From: Gimesia algae | GTDB taxonomy: Bacteria > Planctomycetota > Planctomycetia > Planctomycetales > Planctomycetaceae | NCBI RefSeq assembly: GCF_007746795.1 | Contig: NZ_CP036343.1 | Span: forward strand, 1,492,531-1,556,530 | Direction of reading: 5' to 3' | DNA: 64,000 nt | Shown: positions 38,557-47,591 of the stretch, in pieces | Numbering within the stretch: position 1 is the stretch's first letter | Layout: each line of letters begins with the position of its first letter | The notes under the pieces: generated by a model | Told to the model about the DNA's origin: nothing | Databases searched by the model: none | What the model saw: the letters and a program-made list of their open reading frames with translations, nothing else | Position numbers and translations under genes: made by a program

Positions 38557-40119
38557 TTACTTACTCCGTAAATCATAACAAAGGAGCAGGTCCTGATCCC
38601 GCAAAAACAGTTTGCCATCCACCACAACCGGATGAGGCCAGGCCCGGTTCCCACTGCGCTCGGGCTGGTTAAAGCGTCCCTTTTCTACATATTCTTTTGG
38701 GTTGACTTCCACCAGAGCCACTGGCCCATTTTCGCTCCTCAGATAGAGATGTCCGTCGGCACAGGTCAGTGCGCCTTTTCCCACAGAGCGATTCTGCCAC
38801 ACTGTCTGTCCGTTAGAAAGATTGATACAAGTCAAAAAATTCGGATCACTTGAGCCATACAGGAAACCATCCACTTCCACCATGCCTCCATGATGATTCT
38901 TCATCTCACGTGTGAAGAATGCCAGTTTCGCGTTCACTCCATTCTGAGCCGCCGACAACTGGAGCAGGGCACCGCCGGTCCCGTATCCGGAAGCGTAAAA
39001 GATCGAATTCTGCTCTGCATAAAATACCGGGGCAGAACAGTTTGCCGTTTTGTTCGCTGCCTTGTCATTTCCCCACAATGGCCTGCCACTGGCCGACTCG
39101 ATTCCCATTACACCAGCGTGGGTAAAATTCACATACTGTCTGATGCCTCCCACATTGATGGTAATGGCAGAGGCATAACCAGCCTGCGGATTTCCGGGAA
39201 CGGCTGATTTCCAGATGAGGCTGCCGTCCTGTTTCTTCAGAGCCACCATGGTTGCACCTGCTCCACCCGGAGTACAGATCAGTTGATCTCCATCAATCAA
39301 GGGTGATTCGCTGATACCCCAGACGATATTACGCGCGTTGAACTCCTGGAGAATATTTTTGCTCCATTCCATATTGCCGTCTTTAGTTGATAAACAAATC
39401 AGATTCCCATTCGCACCCAGTGCATACACTTTTTCGCCATCAATAGTGGGAGTCGAACGGGGGCCATTTCCCTGATTGTTTTCAAACACAGATCCATTTG
39501 GTTGTGACCAGACAACTTCCCCGGTATTGACATCAATGGCCATCACCGTTTCTTCATTGCCTTTTGTTCCCATTGTAAACAGCAGGTTCCCACTCACTGA
39601 AACAGATGAGTAGCCTTCACCCAGACCGCGCGCAGTCCATAACAGTTTGGGAGGATTCTGATTCCAGTCTTTACTTAAGCCGGTCTCATAGGAAATATTT
39701 CGTCGATCAGGACCACGAAACTGAGTCCATCCCTGCGTTTCAGGCGTCTCTCCGGGAGTTGCTGCACTGTTGCGTTCCTTCATTGTTTTTTTCGGACGAT
39801 TGGCTGGGTCACTCGATTTCTTTCCCACCGCATCGCGAACGGAAAAGCGTGTTATCTCACCCTTTGCAGAAGTAAAAATGGTGGCCCTCTGACCGATTTC
39901 AAACTGATCGAATTCAGCTGGTTTCCCGTTGAAGGTCACAGGCACGTCTGCGGGAATGAGAAAACTTTTTTCTTTTCCCTGAGTCGATTTAATTACCACC
40001 TGTTTCGGTGCAGCGGAAACCGATTTAATTTCTCCGCTGAAGATAGCCGCTTCGACTCTGCTGCTGAAGCTGATCGCCAACAGACATAACAACACGCTCA
40101 ATCGACTGATAGATCGCAT
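38557..40119 (-). CDS. Secreted PQQ-type beta-propeller protein (FRGP family)
   Basis: A 520-residue exported protein. The ATG at 40119 has AAGGA about 8 nt upstream and yields a signal peptide ending near RVEAAI. After an about 100-residue N-terminal beta domain, the propeller starts with GWTQFRGPDRRN and shows blades such as VMAIDVNTGEVVWSQ, LICLSTKDGNMEWSK and ALKKQDGSLIWKS. The FRGP opening is typical of planctomycete outer-membrane or periplasmic propellers. PQQ binding is not assured because the ligands of the quinoprotein dehydrogenases are not seen. A relative lies 2 kb away at 42121. Confidence 0.85.
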   Translation of the reverse strand: MRSISRLSVLLCLLAISFSSRVEAAIFSGEIKSVSAAPKQVVIKSTQGKEKSFLIPADVPVTFNGKPAEFDQFEIGQRATIFTSAKGEITRFSVRDAVGKKSSDPANRPKKTMKERNSAATPGETPETQGWTQFRGPDRRNISYETGLSKDWNQNPPKLLWTARGLGEGYSSVSVSGNLLFTMGTKGNEETVMAIDVNTGEVVWSQPNGSVFENNQGNGPRSTPTIDGEKVYALGANGNLICLSTKDGNMEWSKNILQEFNARNIVWGISESPLIDGDQLICTPGGAGATMVALKKQDGSLIWKSAVPGNPQAGYASAITINVGGIRQYVNFTHAGVMGIESASGRPLWGNDKAANKTANCSAPVFYAEQNSIFYASGYGTGGALLQLSAAQNGVNAKLAFFTREMKNHHGGMVEVDGFLYGSSDPNFLTCINLSNGQTVWQNRSVGKGALTCADGHLYLRSENGPVALVEVNPKEYVEKGRFNQPERSGNRAWPHPVVVDGKLFLRDQDLLLCYDLRSK

Positions 40120-40263
40120 GAGAATTCCTTCTGATTCGGTGTCACCAGATGACAGGTTCTGAAGATTGATAATCAGCAAACAGGCTTCGATTATACTGCG
40201 ATCCACTCACGGTATGAAGCAGGAAACCGGAATTGTCGGAAATTGAAAACCATTCCCGACAAT

Positions 40264-41331
40264 TCACATCCTGAAGAATTTACCGTTTTCGACATTGATG
40301 ACTTTCTTATTTTGTGTCTTGAAAGACATTTCAATCAACACCGGTCGATGATCTGACACCCACGTCCAGCGATTCTCCGCGTGATACAGTTCAATGAATT
40401 CATTCACCCAGATCCCATCCAGATCCAGGACTGGAATCGGCAATGGCCAGGTCGCCAGATATCCATCGCCGGCAATTTCCAGACTGTTATTGCAACTCTT
40501 TCTCAGCGAGTCAAAGTGCACTGAATCTCTGGGAGTATTAAAGTCTCCCAGCACGAGAACCGGCTGCTGATTCAGTTGAGATACCTGATCTGCCAGTTCT
40601 TTGAGAGCGGCTCTTCTTGATTTCAGAACTTTACTGTAGATATCCACAAGAAAAACAGCGGGCACGCTAATGTCAGCCTGATCAGACTGCAAACGGAATC
40701 TCAGATAATGCCCCATATCGACCAGTCTGCCAGAAGAAGTTTCTGTGATGGGAAGCCGCGATAGAAAAACAAAACCATTCTGAACGACCTGATAGGGATG
40801 TTCTGGAAATGACTGTTTCCAGAACTGCTTCATTTCCGCAGAATCGGGCCCCGCTTCGACCAGGCCGATCAGATCTGGATCCAGTTGCTGTAATTCATTG
40901 ATCACATGCTCTATTCCCCAGAGCCGATCGCCAATATTCCAGAACAGAACCCGTTTCTTTGACGGATCGTGTTGCAATACACTGTACGCGCCTGTATCGC
41001 GAAATTGCGTGTTCCAGCACCAGATTCCGGTCATGATTGAAAGCAGAAACCAGATCACGGCGATCCGCCGCCAGTGAACTATCCAGGCCAGCACAAATAC
41101 GACGAAGGCCCCCAGACTCAACAGAATTAAAGGAGACATATAAAAAACCAGGGAAGCAACAGCACTGCTCGAGTCTCGGACTGTGAAACGAATCGAAATA
41201 GCCAGGCACCAGAAGACGGAAATCAGGAGAACCAGTACTTTCATCAGCCAGACCTGAAACGCTGTTCGCAGTCTGCGTCTGGGAGATTGCCCATTTTGAG
41301 AACTATGACTGTCTGTGCGCTCTGAATTCAT
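40264..41331 (-). CDS. Membrane-anchored endonuclease/exonuclease/phosphatase-fold protein
   Basis: A 355-residue protein with three N-terminal membrane helices (about 28-50, 58-85, 88-108) and an EEP catalytic domain. Motifs are RVLFWNIGDR, DLIGLVEAG, VLGDFNTPRD and WVSDHRPVLIEM, which supply the Mg ligands and the catalytic His/Asp. The domain family includes DNase I, sphingomyelinases and phosphoinositide phosphatases; with a membrane anchor the substrate could be lipid- or envelope-linked. The gene stands between the PQQ propeller and ridA, divergent from the latter. Confidence 0.8.
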   Translation of the reverse strand: MNSERTDSHSSQNGQSPRRRLRTAFQVWLMKVLVLLISVFWCLAISIRFTVRDSSSAVASLVFYMSPLILLSLGAFVVFVLAWIVHWRRIAVIWFLLSIMTGIWCWNTQFRDTGAYSVLQHDPSKKRVLFWNIGDRLWGIEHVINELQQLDPDLIGLVEAGPDSAEMKQFWKQSFPEHPYQVVQNGFVFLSRLPITETSSGRLVDMGHYLRFRLQSDQADISVPAVFLVDIYSKVLKSRRAALKELADQVSQLNQQPVLVLGDFNTPRDSVHFDSLRKSCNNSLEIAGDGYLATWPLPIPVLDLDGIWVNEFIELYHAENRWTWVSDHRPVLIEMSFKTQNKKVINVENGKFFRM

Positions 41332-41498
41332 GTCTTTGATTTCTGTTGAACTGGTTCATATTATTCGGCGTGAAATTCAGTTGATTCCCTGTAACTTCTG
41401 CTGGTCGAGATGGCTTAAGATATGTTATGATTCTGCTGCTGGGATTACTGCAAAAGCAGTTGAAACACCAAATTCACCTTCAGAGGATATCACTCACC

Positions 41499-41963
41499 AT
41501 GAGCCAGACCCCCGAATCACGCATCCAGGAACTGGGGCACACACTGCCTACTCCTCCTCAGGCGGTAGGATCATACATTCCCGCTACCCAGTTTGGAAAT
41601 GTCATTGTTACCAGCGGACAGTTGCCCTTCATTGGCAGCGAATTGATGTTCAAGGGAAGAGTAGGGGATCACCTGCATGAAGACGACGGTTCCAATGCCG
41701 CCAGTCTCTGCCTGCTCAATGCATTGGCACAGATCAAAACAGTCACAGGGGAACTCTCAAATATCAAACGTATTATCCGACTGGAAGGATACGTACATTC
41801 GGCACCTGGATTTGATCGGCAACCTTACGTGCTGAATTCTGCATCACAACTGTTAACTGATATTTTTGGTGACAAAGGCAAGCACACTCGAGTGGCTCTG
41901 GGAATCTCGGAAATGCCTTTAAATGCAGCGGTCCAACTGGCGCTCTGGGTAGAGGTCGAATAA
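41499..41963 (+). CDS. RidA (YjgF/YER057c/UK114)-family protein
   Basis: A 154-residue protein of the Rid deaminase family. The ATG at 41499 is chosen because AGAGGATATC is well placed and the earlier ATG (41427) yields an unlike N-terminus. It shows FGNVIVTSGQLPF and the C-terminal VALGISEMPLNAAVQLALWVEV. The C-terminal catalytic arginine of true RidA is not at its usual place, so this may belong to a Rid subfamily with another function. Copy 3 of the dispersed repeat follows at 41993. Confidence 0.85.
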   Translation: MSQTPESRIQELGHTLPTPPQAVGSYIPATQFGNVIVTSGQLPFIGSELMFKGRVGDHLHEDDGSNAASLCLLNALAQIKTVTGELSNIKRIIRLEGYVHSAPGFDRQPYVLNSASQLLTDIFGDKGKHTRVALGISEMPLNAAVQLALWVEVE

Positions 41964-41992
41964 ACGGCCGGCTGTTACGAATGAATAGCTGG

Positions 41993-42085
41993 AGCGCATC
42001 ACATTTAACCATAGCGTCTCTCGATCTATTATAGTCGGTCCAAATGGCACTGGAGACGCTACAGTAAAACTGGACACAGTCTAAT
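41993..42085 (+). repeat. Dispersed ~90-bp element, copy 3 (closest to consensus)
   Basis: Arms TAGCGTCTC (42012-42020) and GAGACGCTA (42053-42061) match perfectly over 9 bp around a 32-nt loop. TTTAAC (42004-42009) and TATTAT (42027-42032) are spaced by 17 nt. The flanks GAGCGCATCAC and AGTAAAACTGGACACAGTCT are shared with the other copies. It lies between ridA and a propeller gene on the same strand, about 37 nt before that start. Confidence 0.88.
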
Positions 42086-42120
42086 CAGCATAAGCTTCTT
42101 ATTTTAATGGATTGATCAAG

Positions 42121-43515
42121 ATGTATTGGCCTGAAACGAGGAGAGCTAAAAGAACATTATTCGGCGGTCTCGCCTTACGTCAGACAGCCGTTTATCTGAT
42201 GTTTCTCATACTGTCGACCAATCTCGTTTCAGGCCAGTTACCCAAGATTACTCCCCGTACAACAAAGCCTGCGGAAGCAGCTGCTTTCACTCCCTCAGAG
42301 TCTGCTGATTCACAGGCAGAGCCAGGGACCTGGACGTCGTTTCTGGGAAATCACCGAAATGGGATTTCCGACGAAACGGATCTGAATCTGGACTGGAATG
42401 TACATAAGCCGGCCGTTTTATGGAGAGTTCCCCTGGGAGGGGGGTATTCATCAATGGTCATCGCCGAAGGCCGGCTCTGGACTATGGCGACGCATCTGAC
42501 AAACGATTTCGTGGTCTGCTTTGATGCCCGAACTGGAAAAAAACTTTGGACCACTGAGGCAGCTCCCACTTATATTGATCATCAAAAACAGGCACGCGGG
42601 CCACGTTCGACCCCCACATACCATGAGGGCAAACTGTACTGCCTGCTACCTGCGGGTGATTTACTTTGTCTGAATGCCAAATCAGGCGAGGTTCTCTGGA
42701 AAGTCAATATTTTTCAGATCAGCGGAGCCCCACGACAGGAAGAACAGACTCTCTATTACTGGGGCATGTCTGCTTCACCTTTGATCGAAGGAGATCTGGT
42801 GATTCTTCAGCCAGGGGGAAATAACAATAATTCGGTGATCGCAGTCAATAAAGATACCGGAAAACTGGTTTGGGGAGTGGGCAACGATCCGCCTGGTTAT
42901 GGTTCTCCTATTGTGGTTGACACGCTTGATCAGCGACAAATTATTGTTCCGACCGGATCGTCGATCCTGTCACTGAACCCGGAAGAGGGGAGTTTACTCT
43001 GGCGCATTGTCTGGGGAAATAAATACAACTGCAATTGTGCGACCCCCGTCTGGAATGATGAATCACTCTTCATCTCTTCCGCCTACGGCACAGGCTGTAT
43101 GCGGTTTGCCTTATTTCGGCAGAATGAAGAAATCCGTCCGATTTCACAATGGAAAAGCCTCTCACTGCAGAATCAGTTTGCAACCAGTATTATCAAAGAC
43201 GGCTATATTTATGGACCACACGGAGACCTGGCTGCTGCCTCTTATCGTTGTCTGGATATGCAGCGAGGGAAGATTCAATGGCAAACACGACGTGTCGGCA
43301 AATGCACACAGATCGCCGCAGAGGGTCATCTGATCTGCCTGACAGAGCAAGGGGCACTGATTCTGGCGGAAGCCAATCCCACAGAGTATCGAGAGAAAGG
43401 AAATTTAACCGGTCTACTGAGCTTCAAAGCATGGGCTCACCCTGCGTTGGCCAATCGCCGGCTCTATCTGCGTGATGAAAAAAGACTGATTTGTCTCGAT
43501 CTTCAAGAAAAATAG
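42121..43515 (+). CDS. Secreted PQQ-type beta-propeller protein
   Basis: A 464-residue exported protein. The ATG at 42121 is preferred over a TTG nine bases earlier, and a signal peptide ends near LVSGQLP. Propeller blades are VVCFDARTGKKLWTT, LLCLNAKSGEVLWKV, VIAVNKDTGKLVWGV and LSLNPEEGSLLWRI. The opening TWTSFLGNHRNGIS corresponds to the FRGPxR opening of the other propeller in this window but with changed residues, and both end with a LRDxxLxCxDL segment, so the two are related paralogues. It follows repeat copy 3 closely. Confidence 0.83.
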   Translation: MYWPETRRAKRTLFGGLALRQTAVYLMFLILSTNLVSGQLPKITPRTTKPAEAAAFTPSESADSQAEPGTWTSFLGNHRNGISDETDLNLDWNVHKPAVLWRVPLGGGYSSMVIAEGRLWTMATHLTNDFVVCFDARTGKKLWTTEAAPTYIDHQKQARGPRSTPTYHEGKLYCLLPAGDLLCLNAKSGEVLWKVNIFQISGAPRQEEQTLYYWGMSASPLIEGDLVILQPGGNNNNSVIAVNKDTGKLVWGVGNDPPGYGSPIVVDTLDQRQIIVPTGSSILSLNPEEGSLLWRIVWGNKYNCNCATPVWNDESLFISSAYGTGCMRFALFRQNEEIRPISQWKSLSLQNQFATSIIKDGYIYGPHGDLAAASYRCLDMQRGKIQWQTRRVGKCTQIAAEGHLICLTEQGALILAEANPTEYREKGNLTGLLSFKAWAHPALANRRLYLRDEKRLICLDLQEK

Positions 43516-43544
43516 CCGTGTAGAAGTGGATCTTCTATCACGGC
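43515..43544 (+). terminator. Hairpin between convergent genes
   Basis: GCCGTGTAGAAG pairs with CTTCTA-t-CACGGC, 12 bp with one bulge, beginning at the last base of the propeller stop codon. No T run follows, so intrinsic termination is uncertain; it may be a bidirectional transcript-end structure. Confidence 0.45.
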
Positions 43545-43569
43545 ATTCTATTCAAGTCCTCAAAACAGG

Positions 43570-44160
43570 CTATTGCTTTTCAGTTCGGTTCACCAGTTGC
43601 TCTTTCAGAGACTGCAGCTTTTGCTGTTGTTGCTGTACCTGTTTTTCCTGGGCCTCAATCTTCAGTTTTAAAGCTTGCTCATCAGATATTTTTTTCACCT
43701 TGGGAGGCTGGACCTGACCTGGCAGAATTCGACGAGGGGGATTCCGAAGTTTCTGCATGGCGACTCTGTTTTCTGCTTTGATGCGAGCCAGTATCCGATC
43801 TGCCTGATAAATTGTCCGACGGGCTTCTTCGAACGCGGTATGCTCTTTTCCATCGGGGCCGATATATTTCTGCCGCTGAATCAAACCACGATTATCTCTA
43901 ACGTTATTACCTAATTCATTGTTTTCAATGTCACCATTCTCATTTAAATCATTTTCAGCAGCGCCTAGTGCGTCGTAGAAAGCTCTGACCAGACCGGTTT
44001 TTAAGTCGTTTCGATCATAATCCCGGTAGTCTGAATCCTGCCGATCTACATCTCTGACCTGAGCAACGGGAATTTTGGGTTTCTGCTCCGCAGAACTGAA
44101 TCCGGTCATTGTGAGATAAAACCCACCCATGACAATCGCTAAAATCAATAATCGTTTCAT
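43570..44160 (-). CDS. Small secreted coiled-coil hypothetical protein
   Basis: A 196-residue protein with a signal peptide (cleavage near FSSAEQK). The middle has acidic repeats (DYRDYDRNDLKT, NDLNENGDIENNE) that look like calcium-binding or EF-hand-like loops but lack a full EF-hand. The C-terminal ~40 residues are Gln/Lys-rich coiled coil (EAQEKQVQQQQQKLQSLKEQ). No known domain is recognised and no neighbour suggests a role. Confidence 0.7.
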   Translation of the reverse strand: MKRLLILAIVMGGFYLTMTGFSSAEQKPKIPVAQVRDVDRQDSDYRDYDRNDLKTGLVRAFYDALGAAENDLNENGDIENNELGNNVRDNRGLIQRQKYIGPDGKEHTAFEEARRTIYQADRILARIKAENRVAMQKLRNPPRRILPGQVQPPKVKKISDEQALKLKIEAQEKQVQQQQQKLQSLKEQLVNRTEKQ

Positions 44161-44303
44161 GATGCTGCCTCATCCGATCCATTAAATTGAGAACAACCAC
44201 AGGTTGTATATTCATCGTACCTATTATATTCGATTCATTCCTTTTATTTCAATCTTTTTATAACAAAAAGGGAAAACACAGCAACTTAAACAGTCTGTAT
44301 AAA

Positions 44304-44333
44304 TAAAAAAGGCCTGAGCCATTAGCTCAGACC
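44304..44333 (-). terminator. Intrinsic terminator after the Flp pilin gene
   Basis: On the minus strand GGTCTGAGC (44333-44325) pairs with GCTCAGGCC (44319-44311) with one G-U pair, around a TAATG loop, and is followed by TTTTTTATTT. It lies about 40 nt after the Flp pilin stop codon. Confidence 0.85.
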
Positions 44334-44375
44334 ATTTGATAATACGATACACTTTACCGCATCCATTCTCTATGA

Positions 44376-44579
44376 CTATGAGTTGATGGCATTAATTGCG
44401 TTTGCGAGATCCATCAATTCATTGATTAATGCACTACGCAATGTGGTAAGTCCTGCGATAGCACCAATTCCAATAATAGTGAGCAGCAGCAGATATTCAA
44501 CAAACACAGCACCACGAACTTTTTGCTTCCATCGCCTGGTTTGTGTTTTAATTTTTTGAAACACAGGTCGCCCTTTCAT
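44376..44579 (-). CDS. Flp/Fap-type (type IVb) pilin
   Basis: A 67-residue pilin of the Flp kind. A basic leader ends RRWKQKVRG, followed by AVFVEYLLLLTIIGIGAIAG, so prepilin peptidase would cleave after Gly with Glu at +5 and Tyr at +6, the type IVb signature. The ATG at 44579 is chosen because a -24/-12 promoter match at 44614-44629 would put the transcript start near 44602, inside a longer frame starting at 44606 or 44630; those starts remain possible. It is 7 kb from the Tad operon on the same strand and may be the major subunit or an unrelated copy. Confidence 0.78.
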   Translation of the reverse strand: MKGRPVFQKIKTQTRRWKQKVRGAVFVEYLLLLTIIGIGAIAGLTTLRSALINELMDLANAINAINS

Positions 44580-44613
44580 ATGTCCAGATAGAAAATCCTC
44601 AGACATTACGATA

Positions 44614-44629
44614 TGCACAACCTGTACCA
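44614..44629 (-). promoter_or_regulatory. Candidate sigma-54 promoter for the Flp pilin
   Basis: On the minus strand TGGTACAGGTTGTGCA has GG and GC elements separated by exactly 10 nt. Compared with the consensus TGGCAC-N5-TTGCA there is one mismatch in each block. It is close upstream of the pilin ATG at 44579. This is a motif match only. Confidence 0.45.
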
Positions 44630-44870
44630 ATCATTCGAAATCTCACGATTCTATAACCGGGATGTGATAAGCAGGCTGAAACAACTGAAAAAAGCATGAA
44701 CCCTGCTGAAAACAGGATTAACAACTTCATCAGTACACGGACAGACATGATAAGGAAGAGTGGCAGTAAACCGCAAAAGTGTTAACAAACAGAAACACTT
44801 GCGCTAACCAAGCTTCCAGGAGATTACATGAGAGGGGAGGGAGAGGCTGACGACAACAACGCATCAGAGA

Positions 44871-45236
44871 TCAAGAGTTAAGCGCTTTGATCGCTGCGTC
44901 TCTGGTGTCGAAGGTTTCCCAAAGCTGATCCAGGTGAGTGACTTCCAGTACCTCGGTACAATATTCACTTAAACCGCAAATCGTAAACTTGCCACCTTCT
45001 CTGTGATTCAGGCGATTCCACATCCGGAAAATCACTTCGATAAACGCAGACCCGAAAAATGAGGTGTGCGAGAGATCGAGAACAACAATCGGGGGAGAAG
45101 CAGTCTCGGCCACCTGCAACAGAACATCTGTCAAGGCGTCCAGCCTGGGTTCGTCCAGGTTTTCATATTCAGGCCCCAAAGCCACAACTGTGACCTGACC
45201 TTCTTTGACTATTTCCGGGGGATAATCAGCAGGCAT
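44871..45236 (-). CDS. STAS-domain (anti-sigma antagonist-like) protein
   Basis: A 121-residue single STAS domain. VVLDLSHTSFFGSAFIEVIF carries the conserved loop in which a serine (in FGSAF) is phosphorylated in SpoIIAA-type antagonists, and the fold pattern of strand-helix pairs covers the full length. No kinase or phosphatase gene is adjacent, so its partner is elsewhere. It lies downstream of the HtrA gene, 235 nt away on the same strand. Partner-switching control of a sigma factor or of another regulator is the known family role. Confidence 0.87.
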   Translation of the reverse strand: MPADYPPEIVKEGQVTVVALGPEYENLDEPRLDALTDVLLQVAETASPPIVVLDLSHTSFFGSAFIEVIFRMWNRLNHREGGKFTICGLSEYCTEVLEVTHLDQLWETFDTRDAAIKALNS

Positions 45237-45473
45237 AATTGAACTGTCAACTAGAGCGTCATTTGTAAAAGCCCTCTCTGAATTCAGATGAGGACATCAA
45301 AGGAACCTACACATAGTAATCCAAATCACTAAAGTGTCAACCAAGAAATCCGATTCGCGGTCCAAGATCTATCGACGCAAGTCTATTAAAACCGAATATT
45401 TATCAACACGCTATCCTCAGCGTACTCCCCCCAGAGTCATACTCTGATACTGAGACAATAAAGGGGAACCATT

Positions 45474-46622
45474 TTATTGCTCGTTTTTCCAGTCTTGCAG
45501 TTTGGCTTTTACTTTCAATTTTTGATTATTCCGGAATATCGTGAGCGTCACGACATCGCCCACCTTATGAGTTTCCAACGCATCCAGTAGCGAATTTGAT
45601 CCGATGATCGGTGTTTCATCCATTTGCAAGATCAAATCTCCCAGTACAATATTTCCACTCTTGTCCCGTCTGATTTCCAGTAAACCAGCCTGATCGGCAG
45701 CACCACCTTTGAGTAGATCCTGAACCATAACCCCTTGGATTGAAGATGGTAAAACCCCGTTCTTTTTGAGTTTGCCAGTCACAAAGTCATCGACTCCCGT
45801 AAAATTCAGGCTGGGACTCTGAATCTTTCCAAAATCGATCAATTGAGGAACGAAGCGGCTGATTAAATCAACGGGCACTGCATAGCCAATACCGGCATAA
45901 ACATGTGATGAGCTGTAGATTGCCGTATTCATCCCAATTAATCGTCCGGAGCTGTCAAGCAGTGGCCCCCCTGAGTTTCCGGGGTTGATGGCGGCATCAG
46001 TTTGAATCACATTTCGAATCGATCTACCAGTTACCGAAATGATTTCCCTCCCTAATCCGCTGATAATTCCAGTAGTCAGAGTCTGGTCGAGGCCAAATGG
46101 ATTTCCGATCGCCAAAACGGTCTGGCCTACCTGCAGGTTGGAAGAAGCTCCAATCTCGATGGGCTTTAGCAGGTCCTTAGGTGCATCAATTTTTAACACT
46201 GCCAGATCTTTAGAAGGAGCAACCCTGACACGGTAAGCAGTCCAAGTCGTGTTAGCAGCCAGGGTCACAGTCATTTCATCTGCGTTTTGAATCACATGGT
46301 AGTTTGTGACAATATGCCCCTCCCGGTTCCAGATGAATCCACTACCAGACCCCTGTGGTATTTTCTGCTGATTCAGACTGAATCGTCCCAGTTCAAATGC
46401 AATCTCTGCCGTTCGGATATGCACCACGGATGGTGATGCTTCACGAAATAAATCGATCGTTCTGATTTCAGACTGGGTGAGATCCGGTGCCATCGAAAAC
46501 TGATACGATGCCTGGCGGAACTGACGCCTGATCAATTCGCCAGACATCAGTACAATCAGAACGATTAAAATGAGAATTAACCACCGCTGGATCGCTGAAG
46601 ATTTTCTGGAAGGAGAATCCAA
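45474..46622 (-). CDS. HtrA/DegP-like serine protease, membrane anchored
   Basis: A 382-residue periplasmic quality-control protease with one N-terminal membrane helix (about 13-30). The trypsin-like triad is visible: His in GHIVTNYHVI, Asp in KDLAVLKID and Ser in NPGNSGGPLL. One PDZ domain follows (about 285-375, with ADQAGLLEIRRDKSGN and the VVTLTIFRNN end). The start is a TTG with AGGGACAGG upstream; no later ATG would keep the anchor. It is close in design to DegS-type proteases. It stands alone before the STAS gene. Confidence 0.9.
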   Translation of the reverse strand: MDSPSRKSSAIQRWLILILIVLIVLMSGELIRRQFRQASYQFSMAPDLTQSEIRTIDLFREASPSVVHIRTAEIAFELGRFSLNQQKIPQGSGSGFIWNREGHIVTNYHVIQNADEMTVTLAANTTWTAYRVRVAPSKDLAVLKIDAPKDLLKPIEIGASSNLQVGQTVLAIGNPFGLDQTLTTGIISGLGREIISVTGRSIRNVIQTDAAINPGNSGGPLLDSSGRLIGMNTAIYSSSHVYAGIGYAVPVDLISRFVPQLIDFGKIQSPSLNFTGVDDFVTGKLKKNGVLPSSIQGVMVQDLLKGGAADQAGLLEIRRDKSGNIVLGDLILQMDETPIIGSNSLLDALETHKVGDVVTLTIFRNNQKLKVKAKLQDWKNEQ

Positions 46623-46775
46623 GCTGCCTGTCCCTGTTTCTGTTTCTGAAAGAATAACCTGATTTTACACAGCAATCGAAAGAGGCTGAATACAGAGTTA
46701 AAGGACTCTTATTTTAGGTCAGGACACTCCAGTATCGCAACCATTGTTTCTCCGTAAGCGATCTCTGCCTGCTGA

Positions 46776-47591
46776 TTACTGCAACCTGGCTGCAGCAGAA
46801 TTTAATTCACTGACTGCTTTGATAAAGCGTTTTTTCAGTTTGGGGGATAATTCCGGGAATGCAGAAACCACTTCGGGACTTAACATTTTATGACAGCGTT
46901 CCACAGCAGAACAAATTCGCTTGATTGCCTGCTCTGGAGTGATTTCAGGCTTCGCCACAACCGCCACTTCTGAGTTCGAACCTTGAGGCGCAGCAGCGCC
47001 AGCTCCAGATCGGAAAGGGCTATAGTCGTTACCGGAACCGCCGACATCACGTGCGTGAGCCCCAACAGTAGCAGAAGAGTCAGCCTGCTCGCGGGAACCA
47101 GATTCTCCCCGCTCCAACTGACCATATTCTGAAGGATCTTTGACAGAGATCGGTTCATCGGAGACAAATGTCACTTCGGAATCAACCGGGTATTCTTCAA
47201 ACGGTTCGGAAATAGAAAGGTCTTCTCCATTCACAGCACGACGCCACGCTTTCAACTCTGCGACAGTCGCCTGATTCTCTTCCGCCCACTGCAGACATTC
47301 CGGAGCATCATCCCAAGTCAATGCAATATAGTAGTGTGACCATTTGAGATGCTGGTATTGTTCCCGAACATCTCCGAACGTTTCCCAGACCCGTCGCCTC
47401 TGATAAATCTGATCGCCACTCAGACCGACCATTGCGCCAAAATCTGCATCAGTTCTTCCCTTGGCGTATTTTTTTGTCCATTGTGCAGCACATTCACCAA
47501 TCACCCAGCTACTGTCGCTCAAGGCTTCACGGGCACGATCAATTAATTGTTCTTCCGTCATTTTTGCTGTTGTATCTGTATGATCAATCAT
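46776..47591 (-). CDS. Hypothetical protein with helix-turn-helix-like N-terminus
   Basis: A 271-residue cytoplasmic protein. Residues about 15-110 are helical and contain DADFGAMVGLSGDQIYQRRRVWETFG, which is compatible with a helix-turn-helix, followed by SHYYIALTWDDAPECLQWAEEN. The middle (about 130-210) is polar, acidic and probably disordered, and a last ~55-residue helical segment (ITPEQAIKRICSAVERCHKML...) ends the protein. The layout loosely resembles phage- or plasmid-type DUF3102 proteins but I do not recognise it. A nested hairpin lies in its leader at 47629-47666. Confidence 0.6.
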   Translation of the reverse strand: MIDHTDTTAKMTEEQLIDRAREALSDSSWVIGECAAQWTKKYAKGRTDADFGAMVGLSGDQIYQRRRVWETFGDVREQYQHLKWSHYYIALTWDDAPECLQWAEENQATVAELKAWRRAVNGEDLSISEPFEEYPVDSEVTFVSDEPISVKDPSEYGQLERGESGSREQADSSATVGAHARDVGGSGNDYSPFRSGAGAAAPQGSNSEVAVVAKPEITPEQAIKRICSAVERCHKMLSPEVVSAFPELSPKLKKRFIKAVSELNSAAARLQ

